Assembly (NCBI RefSeq): GCF_029227915.1
Contig: NC_079879.1
Location: 3,658,001-3,722,000, forward strand
Direction of reading: 5' to 3'
Length of the DNA: 64,000 nucleotides
From: Hydractinia symbiolongicarpus
Taxonomy: Eukaryota; Cnidaria; Hydrozoa; Anthoathecata; Hydractiniidae
Positions within the stretch are counted from its first letter, which is position 1. Each line of letters begins with the position of its first letter. Below, one piece after another: positions 11,827 through 22,850 of this stretch. Position numbers and translations under genes: made by a program. Under the pieces are notes generated by a model. That model saw only the letters and a program-made list of their open reading frames with translations, searched no databases and was not told the DNA's origin.

Positions 11827-13806
11827 GGCTGGTTAAACCGCCTAATTATTGTATTTCTGGTCTAAACATCCAAACCAAAGTTACAATAATGGGGCAGCGC
11901 AGTACTATTTATGTATACGACAGAACCTGTAAGAATATTCAACTTTAAGAATGATTTGCCGACGTGATACAATGAAGAATTATGTACAATGTTATTTTGT
12001 TATTTTTACTCTGACATGAGATTTCATGAGCGTAAAAAACGTGTAACCGGATACAGAAGTTTCAAATAACACAGACATGAAATTTCATGCTGGCTGAGTT
12101 CTTACTAGCAAAATTATACATAAAAACGCAGGTACCAAATTTTTTATAAATTAATTACAACAGTAACAGTAAAACTGATACTTTTACTTCATGAAAACGA
12201 GGCCCAGAAGAGAACAGCGAAATGTAAAAGCGAAAATGTAATAACCTGTAAAACAAAAGTTGTTGTAGAGTTAACACAAATATAAAAAAGCCTGGAAAGT
12301 TGTAAAAAATACATGTCACTTTTAAAGTTATTTAGCTCAGAAAAGTATGCCTATCCATATTATTTTATTGTTTGAAAGTAAAATATCACACATGTCCACC
12401 ATTGCTAAACTCGTGTTCTCTTATGGGCGTCGTTTCTATGTTAAAACAACAACATTAAATCAAAAAAATTGTGTCTATTGGCTGTCGCTTCACCACAAAT
12501 CTGTGCGACAGGTAACATTTGAATCACAGCAAGAAGTTTTTTTGTTGTGGTTGACATAATTACTTCGTTCTGATTGGCTGGATACAATAATGCTGATCCT
12601 GAATTGTGGCTGGTGTCAGTATTTTTATTAAAAATAAGGGTTTTATGTAAACAGGAGCCGTTTTTTAGCATCTGTCCTAATATAAGAGACACCTAACAAG
12701 ACCTGGGGACAAGGTTGCGGTAAGTAATCAATATTGTTTTCAAGATTTTTAATAAGGAAAGTACGGTGCAAAATTTATTTTTTACTTTCAACAGAACTTT
12801 CAACTTTAAACAGAAGAAAACTTCCCTCATTTTTAAAATTTTAAATTTTAGCAACAGAATTCCCTTAAAAATTTATTTCTTTGACATTTTGACCCAATTT
12901 CTGAATTTCTATCTACCAGGTATCTCCAGTCGCTGGTCTTCCTTTTTCGATGAGAATTTGTCAACTCCAAAATGATGATTTTTATAATATTATTCTATGG
13001 TTTAATATATTGCGTTATCTTGAAAAAGCTACTAAAGAATTGATTGATTATTGATCTTCGAATCAAGCATGCACAACAATTTAGAGGAAAATTTGATCAT
13101 TACCGCACTAAATTAGACGGAAAAAAATTAAAAAATAAGCGTGCAACACCATTTCACTCGACACCAAGATGGTAAAAAGGTATCTTTGATCTGTGGTAAT
13201 ACGTCTACAGACAAAGATGAAGTTCGAAATGGATCCTTTTATAAAAGATGCATGGAAAATGCTTCCAAGCATATTAAAGATGATGCTGAATGTTGTTGAT
13301 GATATTAAGTTGTTGAAGACGATTCTTTTACATTATAAATTTAGGTTGTAGTCAATCCTTAATATAATTAGAAAAAATTTTGACCATAGCCGCAGCCCTA
13401 TACTTTACCTGCACTATTATTTAGAGGACAAAAATTATTCAAAATTCGCATAAAACAGCTCTCCGCGCTAGTTAGAGGCCGCACTAAATTACAAAATTAC
13501 GGTATTTGTTCACAAAATAGGATTTTGAATCGAAATTTAAAAAATCTGGTACAACAATGGATAGATTAAACAAGGCAAAAAAAAGGCTTTTTATAAGCAG
13601 CGTGGAAATAATTTAGGAGAGATTTAAAACTTTTCTCAAAAAATTATAATTTTCTTACCGATTCTAGTTCTTGTCATGATGCACAAGCAATTTTTTTTCA
13701 AACTTCCAAACTCTTCCCATAATCTTGTGAACGCGTTACAACAAGCTTTTCGGGTCTCTTATTACAATTAACAAACTACAATCTATTACCCAGGATATAA
13801 TAGTGA
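11827..13806. other. Region with no gene recognised
   Basis: This stretch is AT-rich and non-coding as far as I can see. 'GACCTGGGGACAAGGTTG' near 12,700 resembles the outer end of the elements just upstream and may be another degraded terminus. Confidence 0.4.
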
Positions 13807-14007
13807 CCTTAAGAAATAAGGACGGGAAGTTTTAAGGACGGGAATTTCCTAAAATTACGTAATTTTTAAACACTGCGCATGTTTAGAACAAAGGTGATTC
13901 CACCTATTCAGCCGTCTAGCGAAAGTTCACAACGTGAAGACACATGGTTTCACGTCGTGAAATAAAGGTGACAACAAAGTTTTTCTTTTTCGCTTTACTT
14001 GATAAAA

Positions 14008-14902
14008 ATGGATAAAGAAATTGCAAAGAGTGTCAAAAAAAGGTAAAAATCATCATTATGGATATACTTTTCTCCAAATTTGTTACATAAATGCAATATA
14101 AGTGTATAGCTAATCTGTGAAAAAACAAAATTGTGTGTATGAAAGTGAAAGCTACTTTTTCTACTATTTTTTTAAAATTTTCAAGGTCACATATGGTTTG
14201 GAACGATCGTAAAGACGAACTGTTATTAAGAGAAGTGCTTCTTTTTGAACCCTACAAATATAAAGCACGAACAAAAGAGAGAGGGAATGCTTGGAAAGTT
14301 ATTGCTGAAAACTTAAATCAGCTGGATTCGGAACAATTTAAAGCGGATCAAAGATCTGTTCGTGAAAGATGTGGAATTTTAAAAACACGTTACGAAAATA
14401 AAACTCGAGAAGAATTGAAAGCTAGTGGTATTGCTCCTGAGTTTGATGAAATTATGGATGCGATGGAAGATATTTCAGAGAAAATTAAGGAGTATGAAAA
14501 GGTACATGCTGAACAAGATAGCCAGCAATCAGAGAAAAATGAAAAAGAAGCTAATGCAGCATCCGACATGAGAATGAAAGCTTTAGAAACGTTCAGTGAA
14601 AGTAAAAAAAGAAAGGACCTAACCACAGAGGCTGGAGGTGAAGATACTGAGAAAAAAGCAAAAAAAACTAGAAGTTCTGGAACTGATACCATACAATACT
14701 TGAGGGAAAAAGGAGAGAACAGAGTTTGAGAAAAGATGAGTTGGAATTGAAAAAACAAAAATATGAAATGCAAGCAGCACAGCAAACATCTGAAAATCAA
14801 CAACGGGAGATGATCCAAGTTATTAGAGAACAGATGGAGTCACAGCGACAACAGACACAGCAGATGTTAATGTTTATGGCGAATATAATGCAAAGAAAGT
14901 AG
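14008..14902 (+). pseudogene. Harbinger SANT/Myb-like accessory protein, frameshifted near the C-terminus
   Basis: A short first exon is likely at 14,008-14,042 (ATG, then AG|GTAAAA). It joins in frame to exon 2 at 14,186 after the acceptor TTTTCAAG. The N-terminal ~90 residues ('MVWNDRKDELLLREVL' then 'RGNAWKVIAENLN' and 'RSVRERCGILKTRY') look like the trihelix/SANT domain of proteins that partner PIF/Harbinger transposases and bring them to DNA. A Lys/Glu-rich region and a basic patch follow. The frame ends at 14,729, but a different frame continues a Gln-rich coiled coil ('LELKKQKYEMQAAQQ' to 'MANIMQRK') to a stop at 14,902. One small indel near 14,720 therefore broke the gene. It converges on the transposase. 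Confidence 0.7.
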
Positions 14903-15201
14903 TGATTTTTGAAGCAGGGGATTGTTGATATTGGTTCTTAAGTTTTGTTTAACACTTAAAGTTTTATTGATTTGATTGCTCCTAACAAACCTTTTTAAAC
15001 TCAGCAGAGAATATTCAGCATATATTTCTAAGAAAAACTGTTTTTTTTTATTATTTTCAATAGAAATCCAAGAAACAACATTGATGGAAATAATTTTCTC
15101 AGAATTTATTTTGTTTATGTATATATATTTTGTTGAGTATGTTTTTACAAAGATATCACAAAAATGTCCAGACAACTGTATTTATTCAAAACAACTGTTG
15201 T

Positions 15202-16274
15202 TCACAAAAAATAATCCTCCAAATGTGGTGGCTCTATTCCAAAATACGTTGAGGTCATAGATTTATACAAGCAGGTGTGAGCATTTGCTAGCAATGCACA
15301 AGAGATATACATTTTCCCAACAGCGCTGAGTTGTATCTTCAAATTTTTTTTGAAGTCAATAAAAGCAAAATATTTTGAAATATCTCCAAATACCCATTCA
15401 ACGGAGGTGCGAACTTGGCTCATTGCTTTGTTGTAATCTTTTTGGTGTTGGTTCAAGTTACCTTTAAATGGACCTTGCAGCTGTACTCGCAATGGATATG
15501 CAGGATCCCCATATACACAAAGTGAATTACCATTGGGCGATCGTGAGTGTAACTGAAGTTGTTGCAGGAGTCCAGACATTGCTAGCATTCCACTTTCATG
15601 CCTTCTTCCTTCAACTGGACCATATAAGTTTGCTATCATCCCATCGGTGCAACTATGGACTGAAACTTGATAGCATGTACTCTTTTGTGGCCATTATACA
15701 AAACACGTTGATTTCTACCTGGGCGACACACAGGTCTGACGGTTCCGTCGATGAATCCCAAACAGTGATCCAATGGTGCTCCTTTATTCGAAATAGCAGC
15801 TGCAAAAATTTCCAGTTGCTGTGGTGCCAACCAGGGTTGATTAAATGTATGTAGAAGCGTTCCATATGTGTTGTATAAAAAATCCACCATATAATTACTC
15901 ATGAGTGATAGCTCTGGTACAGGTCGACCAAAGATGGGAACCATATCTGCATACCTACATGGGTAAGCAAATCGTTTGAGAAGCGCACAAAATGCTTCTA
16001 AAACACTGAACACTGACCCATTGTAACACGTTATTTCTTCAGGTATATGTAAATTTTCGTTCAATAAATAGACATCGTTTCTGTAAAATCGGAAATATGT
16101 TCGACACTCGTCGTTACTCAATAAATTCAAATCAAAAGGCTGATACTTCCAGTAAGGATAATCCAAATTCTTACTACTATTCAAATCAAACAACAACAGA
16201 AATTCTTCGTCGTTTATGAGGTTTTCGTCATAAGCGAAAAGCAAACTTTCTCGAACGTCTCGGAAATACACCAT
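15202..16274 (-). pseudogene. PIF/Harbinger DDE (DDE_4-type) transposase with one frameshift
   Basis: Two minus-strand frames, 15,636-16,274 and 15,202-15,639, form one transposase of about 357 residues. Catalytic residues are recognisable: the first Asp in 'GFIDGTVRPVCRPG', the second in 'VYGDPAYPLR', and the Glu in 'RTSVEWVFGD'. 'YGPVEGRRHESGML' is a typical conserved block between them. The two frames meet at an ATGA overlap after '...IVAPMG', where a one-base deletion explains the shift. The N-terminal frame starts at the ATG at 16,272-16,274. The enzyme would cut and paste the element defined by the 13,807/19,620 ends, probably with the SANT protein upstream. This copy is presumably inactive. 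Confidence 0.85.
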
Positions 16275-16382
16275 GTTTGCTGTCTTGTTTCACCCCGTCT
16301 GACATTGTTTTTCTTAAGGTGATTATTCACGTACTAGATTAGTGGACTACGATGGCCCTGAAGGGTCATACACTTCTCACCA

Positions 16383-16757
16383 AATTTTTTTACTTCCCGC
16401 TACTTTTTTTTCACTTCCCGCTTTTTTTTTCACTTCCCGCTTTTTTTTTACTTCCCGCTACTTTTTTTTTTACTTCCCGCTACTTTTTTTTCACTTCCCG
16501 CTTTTTTTTTACTTCCCGCTTTTTTTTTACTTCCCGCTACTTTTTTTTTTTACTTCCCGCTACTTTTTTTTTCACTTCCCGCTTCTTTTTTTCACTTCCC
16601 GCTTTTTTTTCACTTCCCGCTTTTTTTTTTACTTCCCGCTACTTTTTTTTTACTTCCCGCTACTTTTTTTTTTCACTTCCCGCTACTTTTTTTTTTACTT
16701 CCCGCTTTTTTTTTCACTTCCCGCTTTTTTTTTCACTTCCCGCTTTTTTTTACTTCC
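16383..16757. repeat. Left subterminal array of ~19-bp CACTTCCCGC(T)n repeats
   Basis: About twenty tandem units of the form (T)8-10(C)ACTTCCCGCT(AC) fill this interval. It mirrors the right array at 19,319-19,515 in inverted orientation. Open frames here (FTSR-type repeats) are artefacts of the repeat. Subterminal repeats can be transposase binding sites, but that role is inferred. Confidence 0.9.
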
Positions 16758-17162
16758 GCACGCTTTGATCATTCTCGCATCTTTTTCTACTCTTTCGCGC
16801 TCCATATTATCAACAACTAGGTGGTGGCCAACTAAATTTGGCAGATCTTAGATGGTTTTATTTCAGTATTATCATTTAAGTTTGGTTTATCCTAGATCTA
16901 GATAATGTTATAATTTAAGTTTGGCGTCGTAGTTTAGTTTATTCTTGATCTAGTTAAATACGAGCTCTAAATTGTGTTGTTTATTCTAGGGATAAAAGCT
17001 GACACACTGGGTAGGGGGGGGGAGAGATTCATTTAATATTATAGCTATCTTTACTCTCTTCCTGTTCTGCTATGATCAATGCATGGCCATGAGCACTGTG
17101 GCTAGCTAGCTTATGCTTTGCTTTTATATTTTAGCTAATATTGAATAGATAATATTTTATCG

Positions 17163-18637
17163 ATGGATAACGTTTTGCGTAAAACCATTTGAACTGAAGT
17201 AAAAGCTGTTTTGAATGAGACCAGCAACAACCAGGGAAGTTCCTCAACAGATGATAGCAACCATCCTGTTGGCGATGAAAAAAAAAAGAAAAAAAAGAAA
17301 GTAGAGCACAGGTTGAGTAATTTGTTGTCAAAAATAAGATCCACACCAAAAAAATCAAAACCCCAGTCAAAGAAAGTAAAAAAATTGCAGCTAAAGTATG
17401 AAAGATATGATTTTGAATCGTGCGACTACAAACTGGTTAAGATGAAGGATGGTGGTGGACCACGGTTTATAGATGTGGAGCATCCCACCCCGATCACTTT
17501 CAGGGAGATAAGACGTCAAGCCACATCTTTGTATTTTGACAATAATCACTGCAATTTTTTTTTTGAACATTTCATTAATTGTGATGTTGAGCTATCTACA
17601 ATTAGTGGTCGAAGTGTTGAAGAAACCGAAAATTTGTGGGACTACATACAAAGAAAAGGTGTTTGTTTATCAAAAACAATATTTATGCTTAGGTCTAAAT
17701 ATAATGAAGGACTAGGTGATGAAGATGAAGACGACCTTCCAGCAGTACTTCTAACACCTGTGGATACTTCATCTGCCACTCCAATTGATGATGCTAATGT
17801 CGATAATTTATTATCCAGTTTGAGACCATCGATTAGAAGAAAAATTTGTCACATTTGTCATTGCACATATGTGGGACAGGAATGTCTTATTTGTCTGCAA
17901 AATACAGAGTTCTTTGAAAGTTTGAATGCAGACAAGGAAACTGAAGTGGATACTTTCAGTCTAATGATGCCTGGGACAAGTGGTGTTGATGAATCGAATG
18001 ACATATCAACTCTCACTCCTATTCCAGAATTTTCTGCAAATCATGTTAGTGAATCTGAATCAACTTCACCAAATGACATTTCAATTGTAAATCCAACTGT
18101 TGAAGAATTACGGCAGCAACGCCTTGATCATTTTATGCAACAGTCAGCCAATCAACAATCCCTTTTGTTATGTGCCCATGCAGAAGTTCATCGTATGAAC
18201 TTGAGAGATGATATGATGAAGCTCTTCATGGAAGCTCAAGTAATTATTTTAAATTATATATCTCATCCTTTTTTTGTTCTATATTGCAGTGATGACAAAT
18301 AAGAAGTATATAGTCATGAACAGTCATATGAAGACTGTGTTTTAATAAAATGAATAAGTGTATATCCCTTAACAAGAAATATTCTCTTGGTTGGGCAAGT
18401 TGGGTGTTTTTGTTGAGTGTGTATGAAATGTGTGCAATCTACAAAATTTTATTTGCACAAAAATTTTCCCTTTTGTGGTATAATAATGTGACAATTTCTT
18501 TTTAGCCCAGTAGAAGAATCAGTTATGTGTGGATTGACTCACGTGGGAACAAAGAAGCGGGTATCGGATCAGGAGTAGCACGCGATGTGTATTCAACTTT
18601 TTGGAAGGAAGTTTCAAATTCATTTTTGCATGCATAG
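17163..18637 (+). pseudogene. HECT/G2E3-like protein, truncated, two exons
   Basis: The likely ATG is at 17,163, with an in-frame TGA at 17,190-17,192, so the copy is broken at its start. From there the frame is open to 18,302. A basic N-terminus is followed by 'IRRKICHICHCTYVGQECLICLQN' style Cys residues near 17,840-17,905, a small zinc-binding motif. Exon 1 probably ends at 18,239 (CAA|GTAATT) and exon 2 starts at 18,506 after TTTTTAG, in phase. Exon 2 begins 'PSRRISYVWIDSRGN' and continues 'GVARDVYSTFWKEV'. This matches the start of the HECT-like domain in G2E3-type proteins that occur in several invertebrate and fish transposons. It stops abruptly at 18,635-18,637, so nearly all of the HECT domain is missing. 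It converges on the transposase. Confidence 0.6.
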
Positions 18638-19259
18638 GCTCGATTAGTGAGTGCTCGGTACCGTCATCTGCTTTTATCGTCAGTGGCACTCCCTTTAATT
18701 TAGAGACAGCTTCGAGATAAAATCCTGCAACCACCTCTGGAAGTTTATTGCTTGCTCCAACTTCCAGCCAAATAAGCTTCCTAGAAAAGCCGTCTATGCA
18801 TCCATGAATACTGAATCCATAGGGTTTAAGCTTATCATGACCGTCAATGTGCCACGCAAAATTTGGACCGGGAGATCTGTATTTGCGGCGGTGAAGTCTT
18901 TTTCGTCGTCGTAAGTCAACACCTGTTGGGTCGAGTAGCTTCATAAACTTTCTCACATCTTCCCTTCTACATGCAATGCCTTTTGAAATCAAAATTCTAT
19001 GAATTCTACGATACCCCACTCCTGCACCACTTCCGCTCAGTTCATCTCTAACAGCTTCCCTAACCGTCATACGAGGACTTCTGTTATTTGATAGAGGTCT
19101 TTTGCGTAATCCAAAATAACGTAACCATCTTTTAACAGTCGACAAGCTTACTTCATAGTTATGTTGTATCCTGAGAAATTCAATAATTTCAGTGTATGTC
19201 AGCCCTTCGTTGAAATACTTTACCACTACTGTTTTTATCTCATCTGGAACCGTCGCCAT
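18638..19259 (-). pseudogene. Integrase-like (rve) transposase, 3' truncated
   Basis: Starts at the ATG at 19,257-19,259. The N-terminus has helix-turn-helix features ('YTEIIEFLR' and 'STVKRWLRYFGLRKRP'), then 'GAGVGYRRIHRIL', then an rve/DDE fold. The first Asp is in 'WHIDGHDKLKPYGFSIHG' and the second in 'IKADDGTEHSLIEP'. 'CIDGFSRKLIWLEVG' between them is typical of this eukaryotic integrase-like family. The homologous part stops near 'EPMHAK'. Beyond 18,637 the frame merely reads the antisense of the HECT exon for 40 residues, to 18,519. The catalytic Glu and C-terminal half are therefore absent and the protein cannot be a functional DDE enzyme. The role would be mobilising the 16,346-19,555 element. 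Confidence 0.75.
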
Positions 19260-19318
19260 GTTTGAATGTTGTCATGAGACAATAAAAAAAGTGCTTGGAG
19301 TGAATTTTTATGTAAGTA

Positions 19319-19515
19319 AAAAAAAGCAAGAAGTGAAAAAAAAAGCGGGAAGTGAAAAAAAAAAGCGGGAAGTGAAAAAAAAAAGCGGGAAGTGAAAAAA
19401 AAGCGGGAAGTGAAAAAAAAGCGGGAAGTGAAAAAAAAAGCGGGAAGTGAAAAAAAAGTAGCGGGAAGTAAAAAAAAAGTAGCGGGAAGTAAAAAAAAAA
19501 TCGGGAAGTAAAAAA
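19319..19515. repeat. Right subterminal array, inverted copy of the left array
   Basis: About ten tandem GCGGGAAGTG(A)n units, the reverse complement of the array at 16,383-16,757, lie directly inside the right terminus. Here the units are shorter and fewer. Confidence 0.9.
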
Positions 19516-20169
19516 ATTTGGTGAGAAGTGTATGACCCTTCAGGGCCATCGTAGTGTACTCGATCCAGTCTTTCTTCATTTTGTCCCGTCCTCAAAACTT
19601 CCCGTCCTTATTTCTTAAGGTGCCTAATAGCTCTAGCGTATGATCCGCCAACTCCGTGAATCCGATAACTCCGTGAAACTGCTTTCGAAGCCTACAACAA
19701 CTTACCACAGCTCTGTCTACCATTTTTAATGAATGAATTCGATTCAGGGGGTTTGATACTACCACTTAATCATTTTAGGGGTGTCGGAATTCCCGCATGA
19801 CAAAAATTTGGCGGTAAGTTCAGCTGGCTACACCTTTTTGTGACTTTCAAGTCAAGCGCGACGGTCGTCATTTTTGATATATATTGTTATCTCAGTTAAT
19901 TGATTATAATTATGGTCATGTTATATATAACTTTTCTGAGGGTCCAATGATTTGAGAATGTTTTCTAATGAATATTTTAATTTTTAAAATATTTTTGCTA
20001 GTCATCAGAAAGCAAACGTGTTTTTCAAATTTCACGGAGTTGAAGGATCCATCACGGCATTATCGGATGATAGTACATGTCGGATCCGGCTTATTTGTCC
20101 ACAAATAAATGAATTTTTTTTCTTGTCATACCCCCGAACGGTCCGCGACAAATAGCGCTACGATAATAA

Positions 20170-20257
20170 AATTTCATTTCATGAAATCTCCGCCGAGCTA
20201 ATACTGGATATCCCCCATCTCGCAATAAATCTAGAGGTCATAGCCTTAACCACCTCT
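20170..20257. repeat. DIRS left inverted terminal repeat
   Basis: Reverse complement of 24,006-24,093 with about one mismatch. It contains ATTTCATTTCATGAAATC and GAGCTAATACTGG. Confidence 0.9.
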
Positions 20258-21332
20258 TATTCCGATCTCGCTAAAAAGGTCAAGACGTGCAAACAAACAA
20301 GTGAGTATTTTAAAAATAAGAATCTGGGTTTATAACCCAACGATTTATTAAAACAATAGTACAAACAATGTTAATAAGTGTTTCTCCTTCAGTGTGATAG
20401 TGTTTTGATAAGAGTTTATTTTTGTGTTTATGAATTTCTTTCTAAAGTTGGTGATACTACCAAGACAAACAAACCACTAAACAGTGTGTATCAAACGAGC
20501 TCCCACAAGAGCAGACACTAAATAAGCCATGTTTTCTCGTCTTTCTCATAGAATGGCGGAGACTGAATCGCATGCACAAGTCGATACGGTCAATACACAA
20601 GCCACCCAACAGAGTGTGCCTACAAACGAGCTCCCACAAGAGGAGACAGTAAACGAACTGTGAACAGACACAGAGGAGAACTGTGAGCCACCCTCCAAAA
20701 AGGCAAGATTTGAGTTAGATGTTGTGCCACAAAATAGTTGGCAAATTCAGCAAGACTTAGCTGACTATGCAAATAAATACATGAATATTTTTCAACCAAA
20801 TGTAGCCCTCGAGGAAGGGATTTTATTTGACAACTCAGTACCGGGAAATGTTCAGAACGAAAAGTTGCTTGATGTGCACTTAAAAGAACTTCTTCTCGAG
20901 CAAGATAAGAAGATAACGCTTGGTCACAAACATTCAACAGCGAATAAGCTTTACTATGGGGCCACTGTGTCGCCTTTGGTCACTCATGGAGGGAGAGAAG
21001 ACTTCCTTATCAAGCTCGCCAGACGTCGACCAAAATCAACTTGAAAGTATTAACATGATGTCTCAATTATTTGATCAAACTATCCTACTTCTAGGACAGG
21101 CATACAATTCTTGCTCCTATTTGAGAAGGTTCAATGTGCTGATGTCTTTCATACCAGATAAAAAGAAAGTAGAGAGTATGTTAAAGGAAATGTCATCAAG
21201 TTTTGTGCCCTCTGAGAAAACTGAACTGAGGATCACATTCTGCCAGCCGACCCTTTTCAAGAGGCCCTCTATTTCAGACCAGAGGTAGGGGGCAAGGTTT
21301 CTTCACCGCAGCTGGTAAAAACTACAACAACC

Positions 21333-22850
21333 GTGGATCTAACCGGGGAGGCAACAGAGGAAGCAGAGGTATGTTTCAATTCAATATTAGAGGTGCCTTT
21401 TCTCAGCTTATCAGAGACTTTGGACATAAGGGACTTCCCAAATGTACATCCTTTGATAAAAAGGTTATTTCCAATACCTATTCCCCACCTGCCTCCTGCA
21501 GGAAGGACTCAATACTTTGTGGAGAATTGGAAAAAGCTGACAAACGATCAGACAATGTTAAAGATCGTACAGGGATACGAGATACCCTTTCTTTCCCCAC
21601 CAAAACAGAGAATTGTTCCACCCCCTATTCATATCAGTCAAGAGGAGAAATCCCTGGTGGACAAGGAGGTCCAAAGTATGCTGAGAAAAGGTGCCATCAA
21701 AAGGGCAACTCATGTACGGGGGGATTTATCAGTACAATTTTTCTTGTGGACAAAAAAGACGGTGGTCATCGGCCAGTAATAAACTTAAAGAAACTGAACC
21801 AAAACATTCCTTATGTTCATTTCAAAATGGAGGGATTACATCTCTTAAAGAAATGCTATGTCCAGTGGATTTTATGTGCAAACTGGACTTAAAAGACGCT
21901 TATTTTGCAGTCCCATTGTCAAAAAATTCGAGGAAGTTTGTTCGGTTTCTTTGGGAAGGACAGCTCTACGAGTTTCTGTGCCTATGTTTTGGGCTCTCAA
22001 AAGCCCCATGGATTTTCACAAAACTCCTAAAGATCCCAATCTCCCTCCTAAGAAAACTGAGAGTAAAAAAAATAGTTTATTTGGACGATATGATTATTAT
22101 GGCCAGTGCAAAGGAAGAGTTGTTGATGGCCAGGGATACTCTGATATTTCTCTTTCAGAATTTAGGGTTTCTAATCAACAGCAACAAGTCAGTTTTCGAA
22201 CCAACCCAATGCCTCGATTTTTTGGGGGTGACAATAAATTCTCTGACAATGACAGTAAAACTGCCAATGGCAAAAGTTACAACATTGAAAGTACAATGGC
22301 AGAAATTGTTAAAGCAGGAGTGGGTCACAATAAGAGAACTGTCCAAACTCATAGGAAAACTTTCCTCATCAGCAGTAGCAGTATTTCCAGCCCCCTTACA
22401 ATACAGGTTCCTTCAACAACAACAGATAAAAGGGTTGATAACAAAACACAACTTCGATGCTCAGATAACTTTGTCAGATCTAGCCAAGGGGGAGCTTCAT
22501 TGGTGGCTGAACAATCTAGAATTGTACAATGGCAAATCCCTATTAACACCAACCCCACTAGTAATTCAGAAAATAAGCTCAGATGCCTCCAAGATGGGGT
22601 GGGGAGCATTTTGCCAGGGAAACGGCTACCAACAGTATTCCAAAAGGTATGCCAGATATGGGGAACACCGGACATAGATTTATTCGCCTCAAGGGTGTCG
22701 CATCAACTTCAGAGCTACATGTCCTGGAAACTAGACCCATTCAGCAAGGGGAGGGATGCTTTTCAGATCAAGTGGAAACACCATTACGCATACGCTTTCC
22801 CCCCCCTTTTGCTCTGATAGGCAGGGTTCTCAAAAAAGTTCAAGTAGAAC
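21333..22850 (+). pseudogene. DIRS reverse transcriptase/RNase H, frameshifted, RNase H deleted
   Basis: Three consecutive frames make up the enzyme. The first holds an N-terminal block ('YFVENWKKLTND', 'VQSMLRKGAIKRA'), the second the first RT motif ('FLVDKKDGGHRPVINLKKLN'), and the third the remaining RT motifs. The third frame shows 'CKLDLKDAYFAVPL', 'CFGLSKAPWIFTKLL' and the catalytic 'IVYLDDMIIMA' near 22,074-22,107. RNase H begins with 'SSDASKMGWGAF' near 22,577. It then jumps straight to the later conserved region ('GTPDIDLFASRV', 'SWKLDPFSKGRDAF'), so most of RNase H is missing through an internal deletion. At least two frameshifts separate the pieces. The enzyme copied element RNA into DNA; it cannot work in this copy. 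Confidence 0.85.

Larger units (their letters stand above)
16346..19555. mobile_element. Nested DNA transposon with rve-type transposase and subterminal repeat arrays (IS3EU-like, tentative)
   Basis: The terminal inverted repeat begins ACTACGATGGCCCTGAAGGG at 16,346 and its inverse ends at 19,555. The match continues for about 55 bp into arrays of a repeat reading (T)n(C)ACTTCCCGC. The element contains a HECT/G2E3-like gene on the plus strand and an integrase-like transposase on the minus strand, convergent. It sits inside the Harbinger element. I do not find an exact target duplication. GTACTCGAT follows the right end and GTACTAGAT lies 6 bp before the left end, which may be a decayed one. 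The family name is an inference from the rve-like transposase. Confidence 0.75.
13807..19620. mobile_element. PIF/Harbinger-like DNA transposon, interrupted by a nested element
   Basis: The left terminus starts CCTTAAGAAATAAGGACGGG at 13,807 and is repeated as an inverted copy ending at 19,620. About 37 bp pair with one mismatch (13,807-13,843 against 19,584-19,620). Because the ends read CTTAAG, the target duplication is ambiguous: TA and TTAA both fit. It carries the two genes typical of this superfamily, a SANT/Myb-like DNA-binding protein (plus) and a DDE transposase (minus), arranged convergently. Removing the nested 16,346-19,555 element leaves about 2.6 kb, a normal size for an autonomous Harbinger. 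Confidence 0.8.

Noticed and set aside
15636-15639. ATGA overlap as translational coupling between two transposase frames
   Set aside because: In a eukaryotic element a one-base deletion in a single gene explains it better.
16342-16851. Open frames with repeated Phe-Thr-Ser-Arg
   Set aside because: They read the subterminal repeat array of a transposon and have no independent support.
18519-18637. C-terminal 40 residues of the rve transposase frame
   Set aside because: This part is the antisense of the HECT-like exon and shares nothing with transposases.
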